From Phaseolus vulgaris (taxonomy: Eukaryota; Streptophyta; Magnoliopsida; Fabales; Fabaceae): a DNA stretch of 64,000 nucleotides. The DNA is taken from positions 27,067,862 through 27,131,861 of the forward strand of contig NC_023751.2 in NCBI RefSeq assembly GCF_000499845.2, given 5' to 3'. This document shows positions 1-12,639 of this stretch, piece after piece; the first letter of the stretch is position 1; every line of letters begins with the position of its first letter. The notes under the pieces are model-generated. The model saw only the letters and a list, made by a program, of their open reading frames with translations. It ran no database searches and was not told where the DNA came from. Position numbers and translations under genes: made by a program.

Positions 1-253
1 CTAAGGAGTCATATTGGGCCTTTTTCTTCTCAGTTTCACTCCATTCGGACCAAGGCTTCTTTATTGTTTCATCTTTGACAACCTGCATAGGTATAAAAGG
101 TCCACTGACCACTGCATCCCAGATTCCCATGTCAATAGATTCCATAAAGATCTTCATCCTGATTTTCCAGAAAGCATAGTTAACACCACCAAACATAGGA
201 GGTCTATTAATAGATGCACCTTCAGCAAAAGGCATTTTAAACTCAGACATCAT
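1..253 (-). CDS. gag: Copia gag N-terminus, element G (partial, runs off window)
   Basis: Start of the gag-pol frame of a minus-strand Ty1/copia element. It begins with two adjacent ATG codons (253 or 250) about 30 bp beyond the primer binding site and stays open to the window edge. It is nearly identical to the first 80 codons of element C gag at 25723-25980. The two tryptophan codons that are stops in C (25855 and 25933) are intact TGG here, so this copy shows the less damaged state. Gag would form the retrotransposon particle. The rest lies outside the window, so its integrity is unknown. Confidence 0.8.
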   Translation of the reverse strand, partial: MMSEFKMPFAEGASINRPPMFGGVNYAFWKIRMKIFMESIDMGIWDAVVSGPFIPMQVVKDETIKKPWSEWSETEKKKAQYDSL

Positions 254-282
254 ACACACACTTGAGCAAAATACAAGCCCTA

Positions 283-295
283 GCTCTTGATACCA
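283..295 (-). promoter_or_regulatory. Primer binding site, element G
   Basis: On the minus strand this reads tggtatcaagagc, complementary to the 3' end of plant initiator tRNA-Met apart from minor mismatch. It lies 2 bp inside the LTR that starts at 298. The same site and 2-bp spacer occur in element C. Confidence 0.8.
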
Positions 296-297
296 AT

Positions 298-2003
298 TGT
301 TGGGTCTATTAGTGTCTAAGTTCAAGAGGGGAGGGGTGAATTGAGCTTATAAAATTTTCGTAAGAACACACAATTTTTCAGTATTCCAGAGGCAAGAAGA
401 ACAGATTGTTTTTACATGAAACAGATTGATTCTTCAGAGCAGTATTGGCACAATTTGAATTTTGTTCACTGTAAAATTGTGATCAGCAGAGAATTAGAAC
501 AGAACCAGATCAACTTAATATTGTGAGGATGAAGGATATAGCTATGCTTAGAGATCAACCAAAATTACACAACACAAGATTTCAAGAAGTATGATCCTTT
601 CTCAGGTTTTAATGAATGGTCAGTTTGTTCACAATTCACTTAAGCCATTATATGCAGCAACCTTGTTTATGATCAGAAAACTTTAACAAGACAGGAAGAA
701 CAGTTTTCACTTAACCCAGAATTAACAGATTCAATTTAAAAAGAACAGATTTAGTTCTTGACAGAATTAAGCAAAAGATCAGAAAAGAGTGCAGGGATGA
801 GAATGCAAGATACACACGTTTTTATACTGGTTCACTCATACAGAGCTACATCCAGTCTCACCTTACCCCAAGGTGGAATTCACTAAAAACAGTGCCAATC
901 ACTTACAAAACCAGCAGTTCTTGAACACTACAAGAACAACACACACAATGCTGAAAAACCCTATTTCAGCACACCTTGCACTCCAAGAAACCCTATCAAG
1001 GAGTGACTAACACTTACACCTTTACAAAACAGAATAAAGGAAAGATTACACCTGAAAAGAAGATGCAAGAACTCAAAACCAGTAGTTCAATTTGCTGCAG
1101 AAACTGCACCAGCACCTTCACCAAGATTCAAGGTTTCCTAGAACAAGCACACTTGAAAATCTCTTTGGAAAACCTTTCAAAAACTCTTTCAATCCTTCTT
1201 CTCACATGGAAATTGTTTGATCTCTGTCAAGAGCGTAATTCCTCAGCACTCATTCATGTGAGAGAGACATTGTTTATATAGAAAACAGTTTCTAACTTCT
1301 TTTCAAAAAACAGTTGAAAAGCAGTTAAGAAAACAACAGATTCAGTTTTGAACATAACAGATTTATTTTGTGAAATCTGCCAACTCAGCTTAACAGAAAT
1401 AACTGTCTGAGTGGTACCTTTGGAGCCCTAACTAACTTGTGAAATACCTTTCAACTCACCAAGGAATAAACCTGTTCTTTCACAGAAAAACAGATTGAAG
1501 TATCACACACAGGCCAGCTCAGCTTAACTGAAATAACGAACTGAGCTTTCCCTTGGTGCCTTAACAGAAATTTAGAAAAGCCTTTTAACAGAGAAGAAAT
1601 AAACAGATTCTTTCTCCATAAAACAGATTTATTTGTGTACTGTTTTAAAACTGTTAAAACCATTTTAAAAAGCTTTTCAAAACCATTTAACAAAAGCCTT
1701 TTTAACAGAGAAGAAATAAACAGATTCTTTCTCCATAAAACAGATTTATTTGTGTACTGTTTTAAAACTGTTAAAAACATTTCAAAAGACTTTTCAAAAA
1801 CCATTTAACCACACCATGTGCTTGATCTAGACTTGGTTAGGCATCTAGGCTAGGTTATACAGCAAAAGGCAATCATACACACTTACAAGCCTAATTAGAA
1901 ATGAATCTAAAGACCTATTACAATCTTCAAAGCACTCAAGCCATTTTCTTCATCAAACATACATCAAGCCTTGGTAGGGAAGAAGCTTCCTCCAGCTTCA
2001 ACA
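298..2003 (-). repeat. 5' LTR of Sirevirus-like copia element G
   Basis: A 1706-bp LTR in minus orientation, bounded by tgttgggt at 298 and cttcaaca at 2003, so TG...CA on either strand. It aligns with the LTRs of element C (24227-25678) and the solo LTR at 20027-21634. It is longer than the C LTR mainly because of an internal 115-bp tandem duplication. The next five bases, caaac, would be the target duplication, but the other end is outside the window. ORFs in this interval are LTR shadows. Confidence 0.88.
1577..1808. repeat. Tandem duplication inside LTR of G
   Basis: Two copies of a 115-bp unit, starting at 1577 and 1692, both beginning aaaagcc and containing the block with acagattctttctccata. 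They are nearly identical, so the duplication is recent compared with the divergence between LTR copies. Confidence 0.85.
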
Positions 2004-2559
2004 CAAACGATCTATGCAAAGCGTCTGGCAAAACCTACACATGTCACATGATCTAAGACATAAGGGAATGTCTATCATTGACCTTCATATTATTTAGAAC
2101 GTCTTTCTTATATTGTGTGAACTAATCTTTGAACTTTTTTAATGAACAAAATTACAACATAAATTATTTTTCAAATAAGATTCTAATGATAAATTAAGAT
2201 AACGCAAAATTGATAATATTTGTGTTTAAAATGTACTTCAGAAACAACGACATTTCTAAGACTCAAGTTAATATTCTATGATATAGAATTATTTTATATT
2301 TGTTAATGTTGGTTAAAAAATAGTTTCAAAAAAACATATATGATTGAATATAAATAAAATGTTTTTCAAATTTGTTTAAATGTTTTAATTTGTATTAATT
2401 GACAACAACTATTTTAATTACAAATTAAGAAAGAGTTTAAAGTATGATTCTTAGAATTAGAATTAATATATAATTGTTGAAAATGTAAATATAATGTTCA
2501 ATTCTATATTTAAGCAATTAAATGAATATTTGATGCATAATATATTCACATGAATATAA
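2004..2559. other. AT-rich non-coding DNA
   Basis: No ORF, RNA gene or repeat boundary that I can support. This is the flank into which element G inserted. Confidence 0.6.
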
Positions 2560-4139
2560 CTCTCAATAAAAAACACAGCAAGGGATCATATCAAGATTTT
2601 TCATTTAAAGCGTCTGAAGGCAAAATGATCCAGTTAAATAGAGTGATTTATGCAATCATGATAGCCAAATTCATCAAGCGTTAATGATAAGTTACACTGA
2701 TGAAGAGAAAATGAAGAAAGCATAACAAGGAAATTGCCAATCAATCAAGTCATAAAGCTGATTGTGAAGATTTGATGTTTCCTTTAAGAGCATTTAAAGG
2801 AAGACTAGAGATTCAACCTAGCAAGATTGCTGAATAAAGTGATCAAGCGTAGCAATGGACTTTGTGAGAAGATAATATACATTCAAATGAATGATTTCAA
2901 GAGCTACAACGTAATCAAGATGCAACAAGAATAAAAGTTCAAGTTACCTAAACTAGTTTTTGACATATAACACTATGAGAGGAATTCACATTCCTAATTG
3001 AGTGTCTGAACGCATACAAAAAGAGGACACATGAAATACTGAGTTGGAGAAAAGCTTTAACAGATATATTTGAGTCATTAGAGAAACATTTCAAATTCAA
3101 ATATATTCAAGATGCATTGAGAAGATCAAGATCAGAAGATTCCTAAAAGAGCATTTAACGGGATAATTGAAGTTATTGCGGAGCGAGATTTGTACAAATG
3201 ATTGAATCCTCAAAGAAAAAATCAAGTGAGAAAGAAGCATTAAAAACACATGACAAAACTTTCTATTCTTAACGTTTAAAGGAACATAGTTGAAGTGGAG
3301 AACGAGAATCAAAGCACATTCAAGATATACTTTCAATGTTCAAAACCACACCAAGTTTTTAAAAAGAATTCAAGAATGCATGTATGCATATATCAGATGG
3401 AAATGATGCATAGATATTGTCAAAGCAAATGTTTCCATATCAAGTGTCTACTACATTTAAGGTGATATCAATGTGACTTATTTAATTGAAGATTAAGTCA
3501 CAAAAGTTATGAAGGGTTAACGTTCATATCAAAGATAAAAAAAAAGGAAACAATTCAAATTGTTTCACATGCTCAAAGATGTGTAGAACCTAATCAAAGC
3601 ATAAGTTATCATAATCAGTGTCTTATGAGAAGAAGATGATGAACAATAAATTATAGTGAAGAAAATTATTGAAGATATTCAAGTTTACAATATTGAAATA
3701 TCAACGTTCACATTGAGACTAAAAGAAGGAACAACTCAAACCACATTTAAAGTACAAAATGTAGAGCAATCAATGAGAGCAATTAGTTAGTCTTTTGAGA
3801 GAATTTTTCATATTTGTTGATTAGGACACTCATAGTTAGGGAGTGAGATTATCTTTCACTATGTGAAGATAACCCTATGAGTTTTCACTGTTTGCTCTTA
3901 TCGAGAGTGATTTTCTCTCTTGTTGAGAAGTCTTAGTCTCAAAAGAAGATTAAAACTTGTTGTCTGGAGAGGTGTTCTATACTTGTTGTCTGAATAGGTG
4001 TTTACTTTTTTTTGAGATGAAGAAAATACTTGTGTACCTAGAGAGGTAGAGAATACTTATTATATGTAGATGTGAATAATACTTATCGGAGTCAATTGTA
4101 CCTACATAAATCACTCATTTAATATTTGCATATAGAAAA
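2560..4139 (+). other. Non-coding, LTR-like sequence
   Basis: Less AT-rich than its flanks, no long ORF, and many short reiterated words (gcatttaaag, caagatgca, cattcaa). From about 3940 to 4085 the phrase acttgttgtctggagaggt recurs in drifting form at roughly 27-bp spacing. That resembles the reverse complement of the minisatellite at 19098-19206. I read it as part of an old LTR or leader related to the block at 18855-19740, opposite orientation. No ends were found. Confidence 0.35.
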
Positions 4140-5245
4140 TTTGATATTGTATAACTTTGAAGTTACGACATTGATGGAATTTGATTGAACTTCTGTGATC
4201 TTTTTAACATACTAAAACTTTCAATTTATGTGAGTATTTTAATTAAAATATTTAATCAAAAATTTGTTTGTTTTTTTTAAATAAGAAAATTGGTTTGAGT
4301 AATTAAATTTAATTGGTGAGTGAAAAGAAAAAATAATGAAAAATAAATAAAAGTAGTATTATTTAATAATATAATTGGACTTAAAAAAATATTGTTTTTA
4401 GGAACTTGACGTTGTATTTGCATGTTTACTTCCATTAAGTGCTGAAAATAAGTTTCTATGTTGAATTTGTTGGGCAAAAACAGTCTTTGTGGGTGTTGTT
4501 AGTCTAACATGTATGTGTTATTATTTTAATTTTCTTTGACTTTTTAATTCTTTCAGAAAGTCTAAATTTAGAGAAGACAATACCTAAATTTTATAAAAAT
4601 TTAAAGCGAAAGTTTTATCTTGAAACGTATTAAGTACGATAGCGACTAGAATTTCATTTTAGTTAGAACAGGTTAAATTATTTCATGTTTTTTCCTTAAA
4701 AAGAAACCATTGAATTTCTGAAAAATTTTCTATAAATGAAACTAGAACAAAGCTTGTAGAACTTTCCAAATGAAACATTATTATTACTTTTCTTCCTGAT
4801 GTCCAATCAAATCAATTATTTTTTCTTTCTCATTCAAACTAAACTATATTTTTTCTTGAAACGAAACTATTGATTTCTTTTTTAAAATTTACTTTAAATA
4901 AAACTAAAACAAAACTTATAGAACTTTTGCATGAAATATTAATTTCTTTAAAGAAACTAGAACAAACCTTATATAACTTTCGAGTGAAACATTAATTTGT
5001 TTTCTCCTTAATGTGTCATCAAATGAATTATTTTCTCTATTCCATTGGAAGTAATATAGTTATAAAACAAAACGGGTTATTTTAGTAAAATTAATTTTAA
5101 AACTAAAATATTTATTATTGTTCTTAAACGTAATATTAAACTGGAGTCATTAACCTTGATTATTGTTTAAAATTAAAGAATTTAAAGATATTATTGTTCT
5201 TATTTAAAAATGAATTATAGAACAAATTTAAAAATGGGACAACGC
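4140..5245. repeat. Duplicated intergenic segment, copy 1
   Basis: This segment aligns in colinear pieces with 11660-14060: 4140-4270 with 11660-11797, 4276-4395 with 12316-12420, and 4670-5245 with 13500-14060. Shared words include ataattggacttaaa and aactttccaa. It has no coding capacity. This is the simpler copy, without the insertions of copy 2. Confidence 0.65.
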
Positions 5246-6361
5246 TACTTTTTTTTTAGTTTTTCATGAAGAGTAGTATTTGGGTACACATAGGAAAGTT
5301 GATGTTGTCCATCTAAAATAAAAAAAATGTACACTAATAAATAATAATACAGGTTATCTTCTTAATTATCTTAGGAAGACACATCATATAAAATTATAAT
5401 AGAGATAGAAACTTATTTGGATCCATGTGAACAATTTTTTTAATTTTATTTTCTCAATTTACTTCTTGACAATTTTGTTATTGTCACACTCTTTATTAAT
5501 GACAACAGTGAGACAATCTTCTTTACAAAGATAGAACTCTATTTCTATTCTTTCTCAATCCTCATCATGTTAGATTTTTATTAGATAATAAATAAATAAT
5601 ATATATATAACTTCTCACATAAACTAATGTGACAGACTTAAAATTCAACCTTTATTTTATATAAATCATACTATAAATTAATTTACATAATTTTTTAACA
5701 ATATACACGATAAAGCATAACGTTTTTGAGATTTCAATAAAATAATTTACCCAAAATGTGTAAAGTGTTATAAAGTGGATCCCTCCATCTCTCGAGATAG
5801 ATTTCTTTGATTTACTTGTCTCTATTCTTTTCGTGATTTGTATCAATCTTCTTACTTTTTAATGTTTCATGTTTCAAACGAATTCATTTATCTTTTAACA
5901 CATGTTTAATGTTTTATAGATATAATAACAAATATTTCATTCATCATTTTTGTAACAAAATACAGCTTAATATCATTAATCTTTTTTTAGAAATGATATT
6001 TGAAAATTAATTTGCTTTTTCTTTTGAAAATAACTCTTTAACCAAAAGAGAATAAAGTTAAAGTGAACTAAATATCGTAAACCCTAAATGATAAATTTCT
6101 CTAAAATAAATAAAATAAGTTTAGTAGCAGTAAAATAGAAGATGAAAAATAAATAACTTAAGAAATCAAAATAAAAGATGAAAATAAAGAACTTCAAATA
6201 AATTATATTGTAAGAGAAATAGATAGTAGAACAAATAATTTGGAGAGTGAAGAATGGAAAGATTTAGAAGATAGTTCGGTTTAATTAAAATAATATTCTA
6301 ATATTGTATTATTAAAATGAAAAATTCATATAAATACAAAAAATAAGTTATTTATGTTTTA
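5246..6361. other. AT-rich DNA, no gene seen
   Basis: Very AT-rich, with short ORFs of low-complexity composition only. No supportable feature up to the TRIM at 6362; its last five bases (tttta, 6357-6361) are the left target duplication. Confidence 0.6.
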
Positions 6362-6656
6362 TGTTGGAGATCCCACATCGACTAGAGATTAGAGCCTTTC
6401 ATTGTATATAAGTGGGTGCAAACCTCAACCCTATGAGCCGGTTTTATGGGGTTGAGTTAGGCTTCACTCATTCGTAATATGGTATCAGAGCCATTTCGAG
6501 CCTATCCTAGCGAGTGTTTGTGTTGGGCCTATCGTGCCACCCGCTATCGGGCTGCTATCGGACCACCCAAAATATATAGTCCCACGTGGGTGCAAACCTC
6601 AACCCTATGAGCCGGTTTTATGGGGTTGAGTTAGGCTTAAAGTCCACTTTGTAATA
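6362..6656 (+). mobile_element. TRIM element 1 (miniature LTR retrotransposon)
   Basis: Complete 295-bp terminal-repeat retrotransposon in miniature, with no coding capacity. The left LTR (6362-6479, 118 bp) starts tgttggagatcccacatcg. A primer binding site follows at once. The right LTR (about 6575-6656) lacks roughly 35 bp of the 5' part. A perfect 5-bp target duplication tttta flanks it (6357-6361 and 6657-6661). Both LTR copies end in gtaata rather than the usual CA. Such elements depend on proteins of other retrotransposons. Confidence 0.9.
6480..6492 (+). promoter_or_regulatory. Primer binding site of TRIM 1
   Basis: tggtatcagagcc immediately follows the left LTR and matches the complement of the plant initiator tRNA-Met 3' end. 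Confidence 0.9.
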
Positions 6657-6661
6657 TTTTA

Positions 6662-7549
6662 TTTTAATATAATTATATCTCTAAAAAATATTTACTTTTT
6701 TCTCTTGTTTCATCATATTTTTGTTAAGAGTAAGTTATTTTTTGGTTCTTTTTTCTTTGAACCAGTTTGAGTTTGTCTGTTTATCTAGGTAAACATGCTT
6801 TCTAGGTGGTGTCTGTGGTTCTAGAGTCTATTATTTCAGATCATTGATCAGGATTTTGTGGTGCAGGTTAGGTTATCTCTTATATTTCAGGAGTTAGAGC
6901 TTTTTGTTTGTACTCAATTGTAATTTAGCAAGGGAAACTAGTTTTACTTTTCAATAGTACCATAAGTTAGAGGATCTGGATGTGAAGGTGACGTGGTTAC
7001 AAGTATCAAATTTTCTCTTGTAGGGTTTGTTTTGTTTAGTGAAATAAATGTTAATTGGATAGACAGATAATGTAATTTAGCTTGATGTGAGTAAGTTGAA
7101 CATGATAGGTTTACGGGTTGTGAATACGATTGTTAATTTGGTTTGACCTATGTAAAGTATTATTGTCATTGGTCTACATGGAAATATTGTGAATCTCTTA
7201 TTTGATTATGTGAAATAAGTTTATTAGAGTTATCAATATAGTATGTATGTTACTAAATTTGTTGAAGAAATCTGAGTAAGACTAAGTGACTCAAGTTCAA
7301 AATGATAAGTTCAAAATGATAGTTTGGAAACTACTAGAAAAATATCCAAAAAAAAAACATTTTAAGTCACCTGGATTAGTTTCAAAATTCTAAAAAATTA
7401 TGCAGACTTGTTAGGCGAAATTCATAATTTAGAAAACCTGAAAGCATTGGTCATTGGGCGAGTCATACTCATTGGATGGATTTGGCCCAATGGTTTGGTC
7501 GCTTAGCGAGTCTAGCTCATGTGGGGTGATTTTATTGAGTAAAACCTCT
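6662..7549. other. Non-coding DNA, no gene seen
   Basis: Moderately AT-rich with no extended frame on either strand and no repeat boundary I can define. Confidence 0.55.
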
Positions 7550-8284
7550 TGTCACAACCAAGGTCACGACGAGGACGGTGAACAAAACTTTGAAAATGTG
7601 AAGGAGTTACCATCATAGTTTATTATGAAAAATTATAAAAATAAAATAAAAGCGAAAGGTTTGTAAAACCATATTTAGGATTCGGGAGTCGGTCACATGT
7701 AAGAAAAGTGTTAGCATCCTACAACACCTTGCGTCTAGACGATATCTTTAATTAAATATAAAAAAGAATGTCATTTTTTAGAAAGTTTATTTTTCCCAAA
7801 AAAACATATGAAAATAAAGAAAAAAAAATTGAAATTTTTTTAAACACGACAATAATTAACCTTGTTACTACATATTTCTATTAATAATAGAAAATCAGGG
7901 TATATGTAGTTTTAAAGATAAAAAAACATGTTCAATGGATATTTTTAATTTTTGAATATTTTTTAGGATTTTAAATTTTTATGATTCACGCTAATTAGAG
8001 TATAAAATATTGTGGACAACTATATTTAATACACTTTTATGAATCACAGTAAACGGAATAAACTATACATCGAAATTGTTGATTGTTTACATGAATTTTT
8101 TTAAGAACAAACATATTTTTAAAAGAAAACTCATATTTATTTACTTTTTAAAATATCAAATAGGAGATGACGTTTGTCGTCATACAAGTTTCTAAAATTT
8201 ATTTGGGCATAGTGTCAAAATTATATTTGTATTTATTACTTTTGTATTTTACTTTTCAATAAAATAAAAAAATTGTTTAGGTAA
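7550..8284 (+). repeat. Dispersed repeat family, copy 1 (upstream part)
   Basis: Shares ordered blocks with 22140-22950: attatagtttattaxg-like sequence, then ttcgggagtcggtyacrtgta, then a cctacaac block and a tttattttt block. The cgggagtcggt phrase recalls untranslated regions of Tat/Ogre-type gypsy elements in legumes; that family link is from memory. No coding domain or termini were found. Confidence 0.5.
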
Positions 8285-8735
8285 AAAACGGGTGGCAAAT
8301 AGCAGAAATACTGGGTCAAATGAAAGGGCCCACAATTTTTAGAGAAAATGAAACCTGGTGGTGTTTAAATAAAATAGGTGTGACAAATAGTAGAAATGAT
8401 GTGCCACAGAATGAACTCGGGCTTTTCAAAACACGGTGCAGATATAAAAACATGAGTGGCATGTAGCCAATAATTTGGGCCGAACAACTGGCCCACAATA
8501 TTTTAAAGAAAATATAACTGGTTGGTGTGTAAGTGAAAAGGGAGTAGGAATTAGCAGACTTCGGGGCCAACCGAATGGGCCCAGGTTTAGGAAAACTGCA
8601 GGGTGTATATATAAAGGTTGCGACTGGGGAATAGCAAATATGCTAGGCCAGCCAAATGGGGCCAGGCTTAAAAACGGTGGGGTGTATGTATACAAGATGC
8701 GAGTAGCAAGTAGCAAAAGTGTTCGACTACACAAA
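8285..8735. repeat. Imperfect ~80-bp tandem repeats
   Basis: Five to six diverged units, each with a core like aatagcagaaat..ctgggccaa...gggcccaggttta and a ggtggtgt tail, starting near 8285, 8365, 8448, 8530, 8611 and 8690. A further unit lies at about 9270-9355 and two more at 22970-23150. ORFs across this block read repeat units, not a gene. Confidence 0.7.
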
Positions 8736-9690
8736 AATGATGTGTTGTATATATCTAAGGGCAGATTCTCCCTGCACCCTATTAATTAAGATTGCACCAA
8801 ATAATATTATTTGAAAAGACTTATTTGCTTTTAATGATATAAAACCCTACTTTCATTGAGGCACCCAACAACACTGCATTTACACTCAATCCATACGCAC
8901 TGAACACTGTATGAACCACTGAGTTTGTTGCATGGTAGCAGCGGAGAGGAAGATGACTGTGAAGAGAGAAGGACAGTCACTGAAGGAGAAGTGAGTACCA
9001 TTGTCACTGTTGCAAAAAAAAAAAATCACTACATCATTGCCACTGTTGCAACTCACTACACCACCACCACTTCCATTCAAAATGCACACCACATTAACAC
9101 AACACTCATCTGTAACATTTCAAAAAAGATAAAGGCTTCAAAAGGCACACCACAGTAACACAACACTCCTCCGTAACATTTAAAAAAAGATAAGGGCAAT
9201 GTTGGATTTTAAAATTTATGTTGGGTACATATTTTAAATGATATGGTGCAGGAGAAACTGCCATATCTAAGATGCTAATGGTGAATAGCAAAAAAGATGG
9301 GCAAGCTAAACGGGCCCAGATTTTCCTTTGTTTTTAAAATAAACTTGGTGGTGGAAATAACAAAAAGGCAAATTCCCAACCATTTTGAACCTCCACGCTA
9401 CACACTTTTAAATTTCCGAAAATACCCTTCATGCTAGAAATAAAAATCTAAAATTGAAAATTATACGGAAAAGTAGATCTGGAATAGATAACTGTGTTCC
9501 AAAAATAAAAATTCAGAATAAAATTCAAAAATCAAAATTCCTTTTCGAAAAATCAATTACAAAATACAAAAAGTATGTTTTGAAAAAAAAATCAAAAAAC
9601 ATTTGGAAAAGAGGGTTTGAAATGTGTTTTTATTCGTAACTTCATCTTATTTAAAAACATTTTTGTTGTTTTATACTATGCAGTTTCAAA
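8736..9690. other. Non-coding DNA with a 61-bp tandem duplication
   Basis: Holds a two-copy repeat (9084-9144 and 9145-9205) with gcacaccaca and taacacaacactc, and an isolated unit of the ~80-bp repeat near 9270-9355. No gene is supported. Confidence 0.6.
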
Positions 9691-10240
9691 TTTGATATGG
9701 TCCAGAAAATAATTTCCTGAAAGGCAAAGGTTGATTCTCCTGCCCTACCGGATTAATTCAAATATGTACCCAACACACTGTTATGAAATATCCATTTTAT
9801 CCTTAATGATTTAAAAGATTTTATCTTCCGGTATCCTTAACTCAAATCACAAAGTTCTGGATATGCAAGTTCATAACTAATATGTCACTTCCGAATTTGG
9901 CTATCTGGAAGCTTACTTGAATAGCATAAATGACCTTCCGGTTACCAAGATCTATAATCAAATATAAATGAGTTCTGGATCTCGATCCTCAACACCATTA
10001 TAGCACACCATTCTGGACATGAAAATCCAGAACTCATTACTCACTTATGGATATGACCATATAAAAGCTTAAATGAAGCACGAAAATAACCTTTCGAAAT
10101 ATATAACAACCACTTCTGGATTTTTGCATCCATAAGCAAACATGAAGCCATTTGGATATAAGGATTTGGTAACAACTCAACACCATTATCAACTAAAATG
10201 CCCCAAATGATTTTCCTTATCTCATAAGAGATTTGCACCG
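9691..10240. repeat. Region rich in tccgga/ttctgga words
   Basis: Repeated short degenerate inverted words (ttctggatat, cttccgg, ccgaattt, ctggaagctta) at about 30-60 bp spacing. The same vocabulary recurs at 17455-17700 and 23210-23470. It looks like arrays of short palindromes from a dispersed non-coding repeat. Confidence 0.45.
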
Positions 10241-11659
10241 TACCTAAGAGTAATTGTAAAAAAAAAAAAATACTGTTTTACAACTTTTTTTCAAAACAAA
10301 GAAGATGAGTTTGAAATTTTATGTTGGATGTATATCTTAAATGATATGGTCCCCTGAGAAACTGCAAGGCAGAAGACAAAAGAAAAAAACACCTGCAAAG
10401 CATGACCCAAAACTTGGAAGAAAGTCTTGGTGTAAAAAACAAAATAAGAAAAGTAGCTATGACATGTACCCACGTGAATTGTTAGAAGAAAGCGGCCCCA
10501 CAAATTGGTACATGAATGAGTAAGAAAAAACAAAAACTGTTTTTTTTTACGTAAATCTCCCTCTGCAACTTTCAACTCCAATTGCATGCAAGAATTTAAC
10601 TCAACTCACCAATTCAATCAATTCACGGTGGACCTCAACCTGTTTAGAAACAACTAAAATGTACTTTAACATCAAAATGCACTATTTTCAAATTGTGATA
10701 TAATACAGTACAATTTTAACAAAAAATTATTTTTATTTTCGATTTTAATTTGATATAGAATTATCAATATTCTTTTAAAAGTGACACCAATGACTTGTAA
10801 TAAGAGTAAGATCTCTTGATACTCCCATTTATCCGATAACGTGTGAGTGGGAGCTTGGGAGTGATAGGAAAAAACCGTGTGAACCTGAGGGGCAGTTTTA
10901 AGAATGAAAAAAAGAAAATCGTTTTTTCATATTAAATTAAAATGTAAGTAAAAAAATCTAAAAATTAAATTAAATTTTGACATTTTAAATTTTTTTAATG
11001 GAAAGAAAAAAATTTAAATATTTATATTTTTCTGATTTATTTTATTTAATTTTATTGTTTATAATTTTAATTTTTAAAACTTTATTATTTTTTAATTTTA
11101 TATATTCTTAAACTTTATTTACGTGACGAAAATTAGGTGTTAACACCTTCAATAAAGTATTTGCTAGGTGAGTCAAATACTCATGGGCGAAAATGCTTAA
11201 TTCTGAAACTTTATTATTTATGTTTTGATTTTTATGTTGAAAATGTTTTTCATATAAAAGTTACAATATTGATTTGTATAATGTGTGGTTGAGAGTAAAA
11301 ATGATATGAATGTGTGTTATATGATGAGGTATGGTATAGATATTATTATTTCCAGAAAAGGGAATATATGAGATGTCTAGGATATGTATTAAATTAGAAA
11401 TTTATTTAGATTGCAATTTTGAAAGATAGTTGGATTGGCAACTCAGATGAATTTATTCTATCATATGAAACGATTTAGTTCCTAGGTTCATGTAACTACG
11501 TTAGAGAGATTACACAATGAATCTAAAATAGTTTCTATTATTAATAAAAAATAAACTCGTTTTTAAATTGGTATCTAACTAGTTACCAAGGTTTTAGCTA
11601 CCAACGTAACTAATTATTTTTTATCTATAAAATTTATTTTTATTTAATGATTTTCTTAT
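10241..11659. other. AT-rich non-coding DNA, no gene seen
   Basis: Poly-A/T runs and low-complexity sequence. Small ORFs lack domain-like composition. Confidence 0.55.
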
Positions 11660-11797
11660 AGTGTATAGTAATAGTGTGTAGGTTTGAAGTCATGATGTGA
11701 CAGAAGTTGATTAAACTTCTTTCTATGATATTTATAATATACTAAAAATGTCAATTTATATGAGTAATTTAATTAAAATATTTAATCAAAATTGATT

Positions 11798-12315
11798 TGT
11801 GTTCCTGCTAGAGAGATGGGACCTAGAGAACTATTGAAGTTTTCGTCTTCTTCCTTCGGTCGGGCAGGTTGTTGGGTGCTTGACTGGGGTCCTTCTCGTC
11901 TTCGTGCTTCTCCCTCGGCTCTCGGTCTCGGGCGAACACCGAATGGGGGGTACCTGCAAAAAAACACTCTAACGCTCAAGTCAGTAAAGCGGGTGATCAG
12001 TATGCGGGTAGGTGCACAATAATAAATGACGTACCTTTCTCCTTGGGATGTGTGCTATTTATATTATTTTTATGGACTTACCTCATTGGGCCTGATTAGT
12101 GGAGTGGATCTCACTTATGGATGTATTACCTAATCCTTAATGACGGATTAACTTCACTGACCTTGGTTTGAGCGTTAATTGATGTATGTGTCGGCCAACC
12201 TGGTCGACCATGGCGGTTTCTCCTGTCTCGGCCAAGTTTCCATGGTCTCGGCCAGGTTTCTCTGATCTCAGTCAAGTAAACCAAGTCTCGGTCAGGGAGA
12301 TCGAATGTCGGTGAG
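11798..12315. repeat. LTR fragment, probably Ty3/gypsy
   Basis: A GC-richer ~518-bp block with sharp edges against the duplicated segment. It has phrases such as cgaatggggggtacctgc, aacgctcaagtcagtaaagc and repeated gtctcggccaagt/gtctcggtcag, typical in my experience of plant gypsy LTRs. No clear TG...CA ends or target duplication, so it is a fragment or decayed solo LTR. The short ORFs inside are incidental. Confidence 0.5.
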
Positions 12316-12639
12316 TAAGAAAATTGTTTATAGTAATTAAGTATAAATGGTGAGTAAAAAAAGAAAAGGAAAAAAATAAATAAAAGTAATATTACTTAAT
12401 AATATAATTGGACTTAAACATTATTATAAAAAAATAACAAAGATGAACAAAAGAGAAAAACAAAGGCAAATGACATGAGAAGGAATATATCTTCTATTTT
12501 TCTATTGAAATCAAAGCAGATGGTCTGGATATATACAAACAATACACCCATTCTAGGTCTAGCTAAAGAGAGAGAATGAAAAACAAAGAGTTAATCAATA
12601 AAAGCTAGAATTAGAAAAGATAAAATAAAGGTTATACAT

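Noticed and set aside
976..1281. 101-codon ORF
   Set aside because: Lies inside the LTR of element G; the same stretch in other LTR copies is broken.
8316..8789. Overlapping ORFs of 84-104 codons
   Set aside because: They translate the ~80-bp tandem repeat on both strands.
11782..12022. Two GC-rich ORFs
   Set aside because: Fall in a gypsy LTR fragment and show no domain features.
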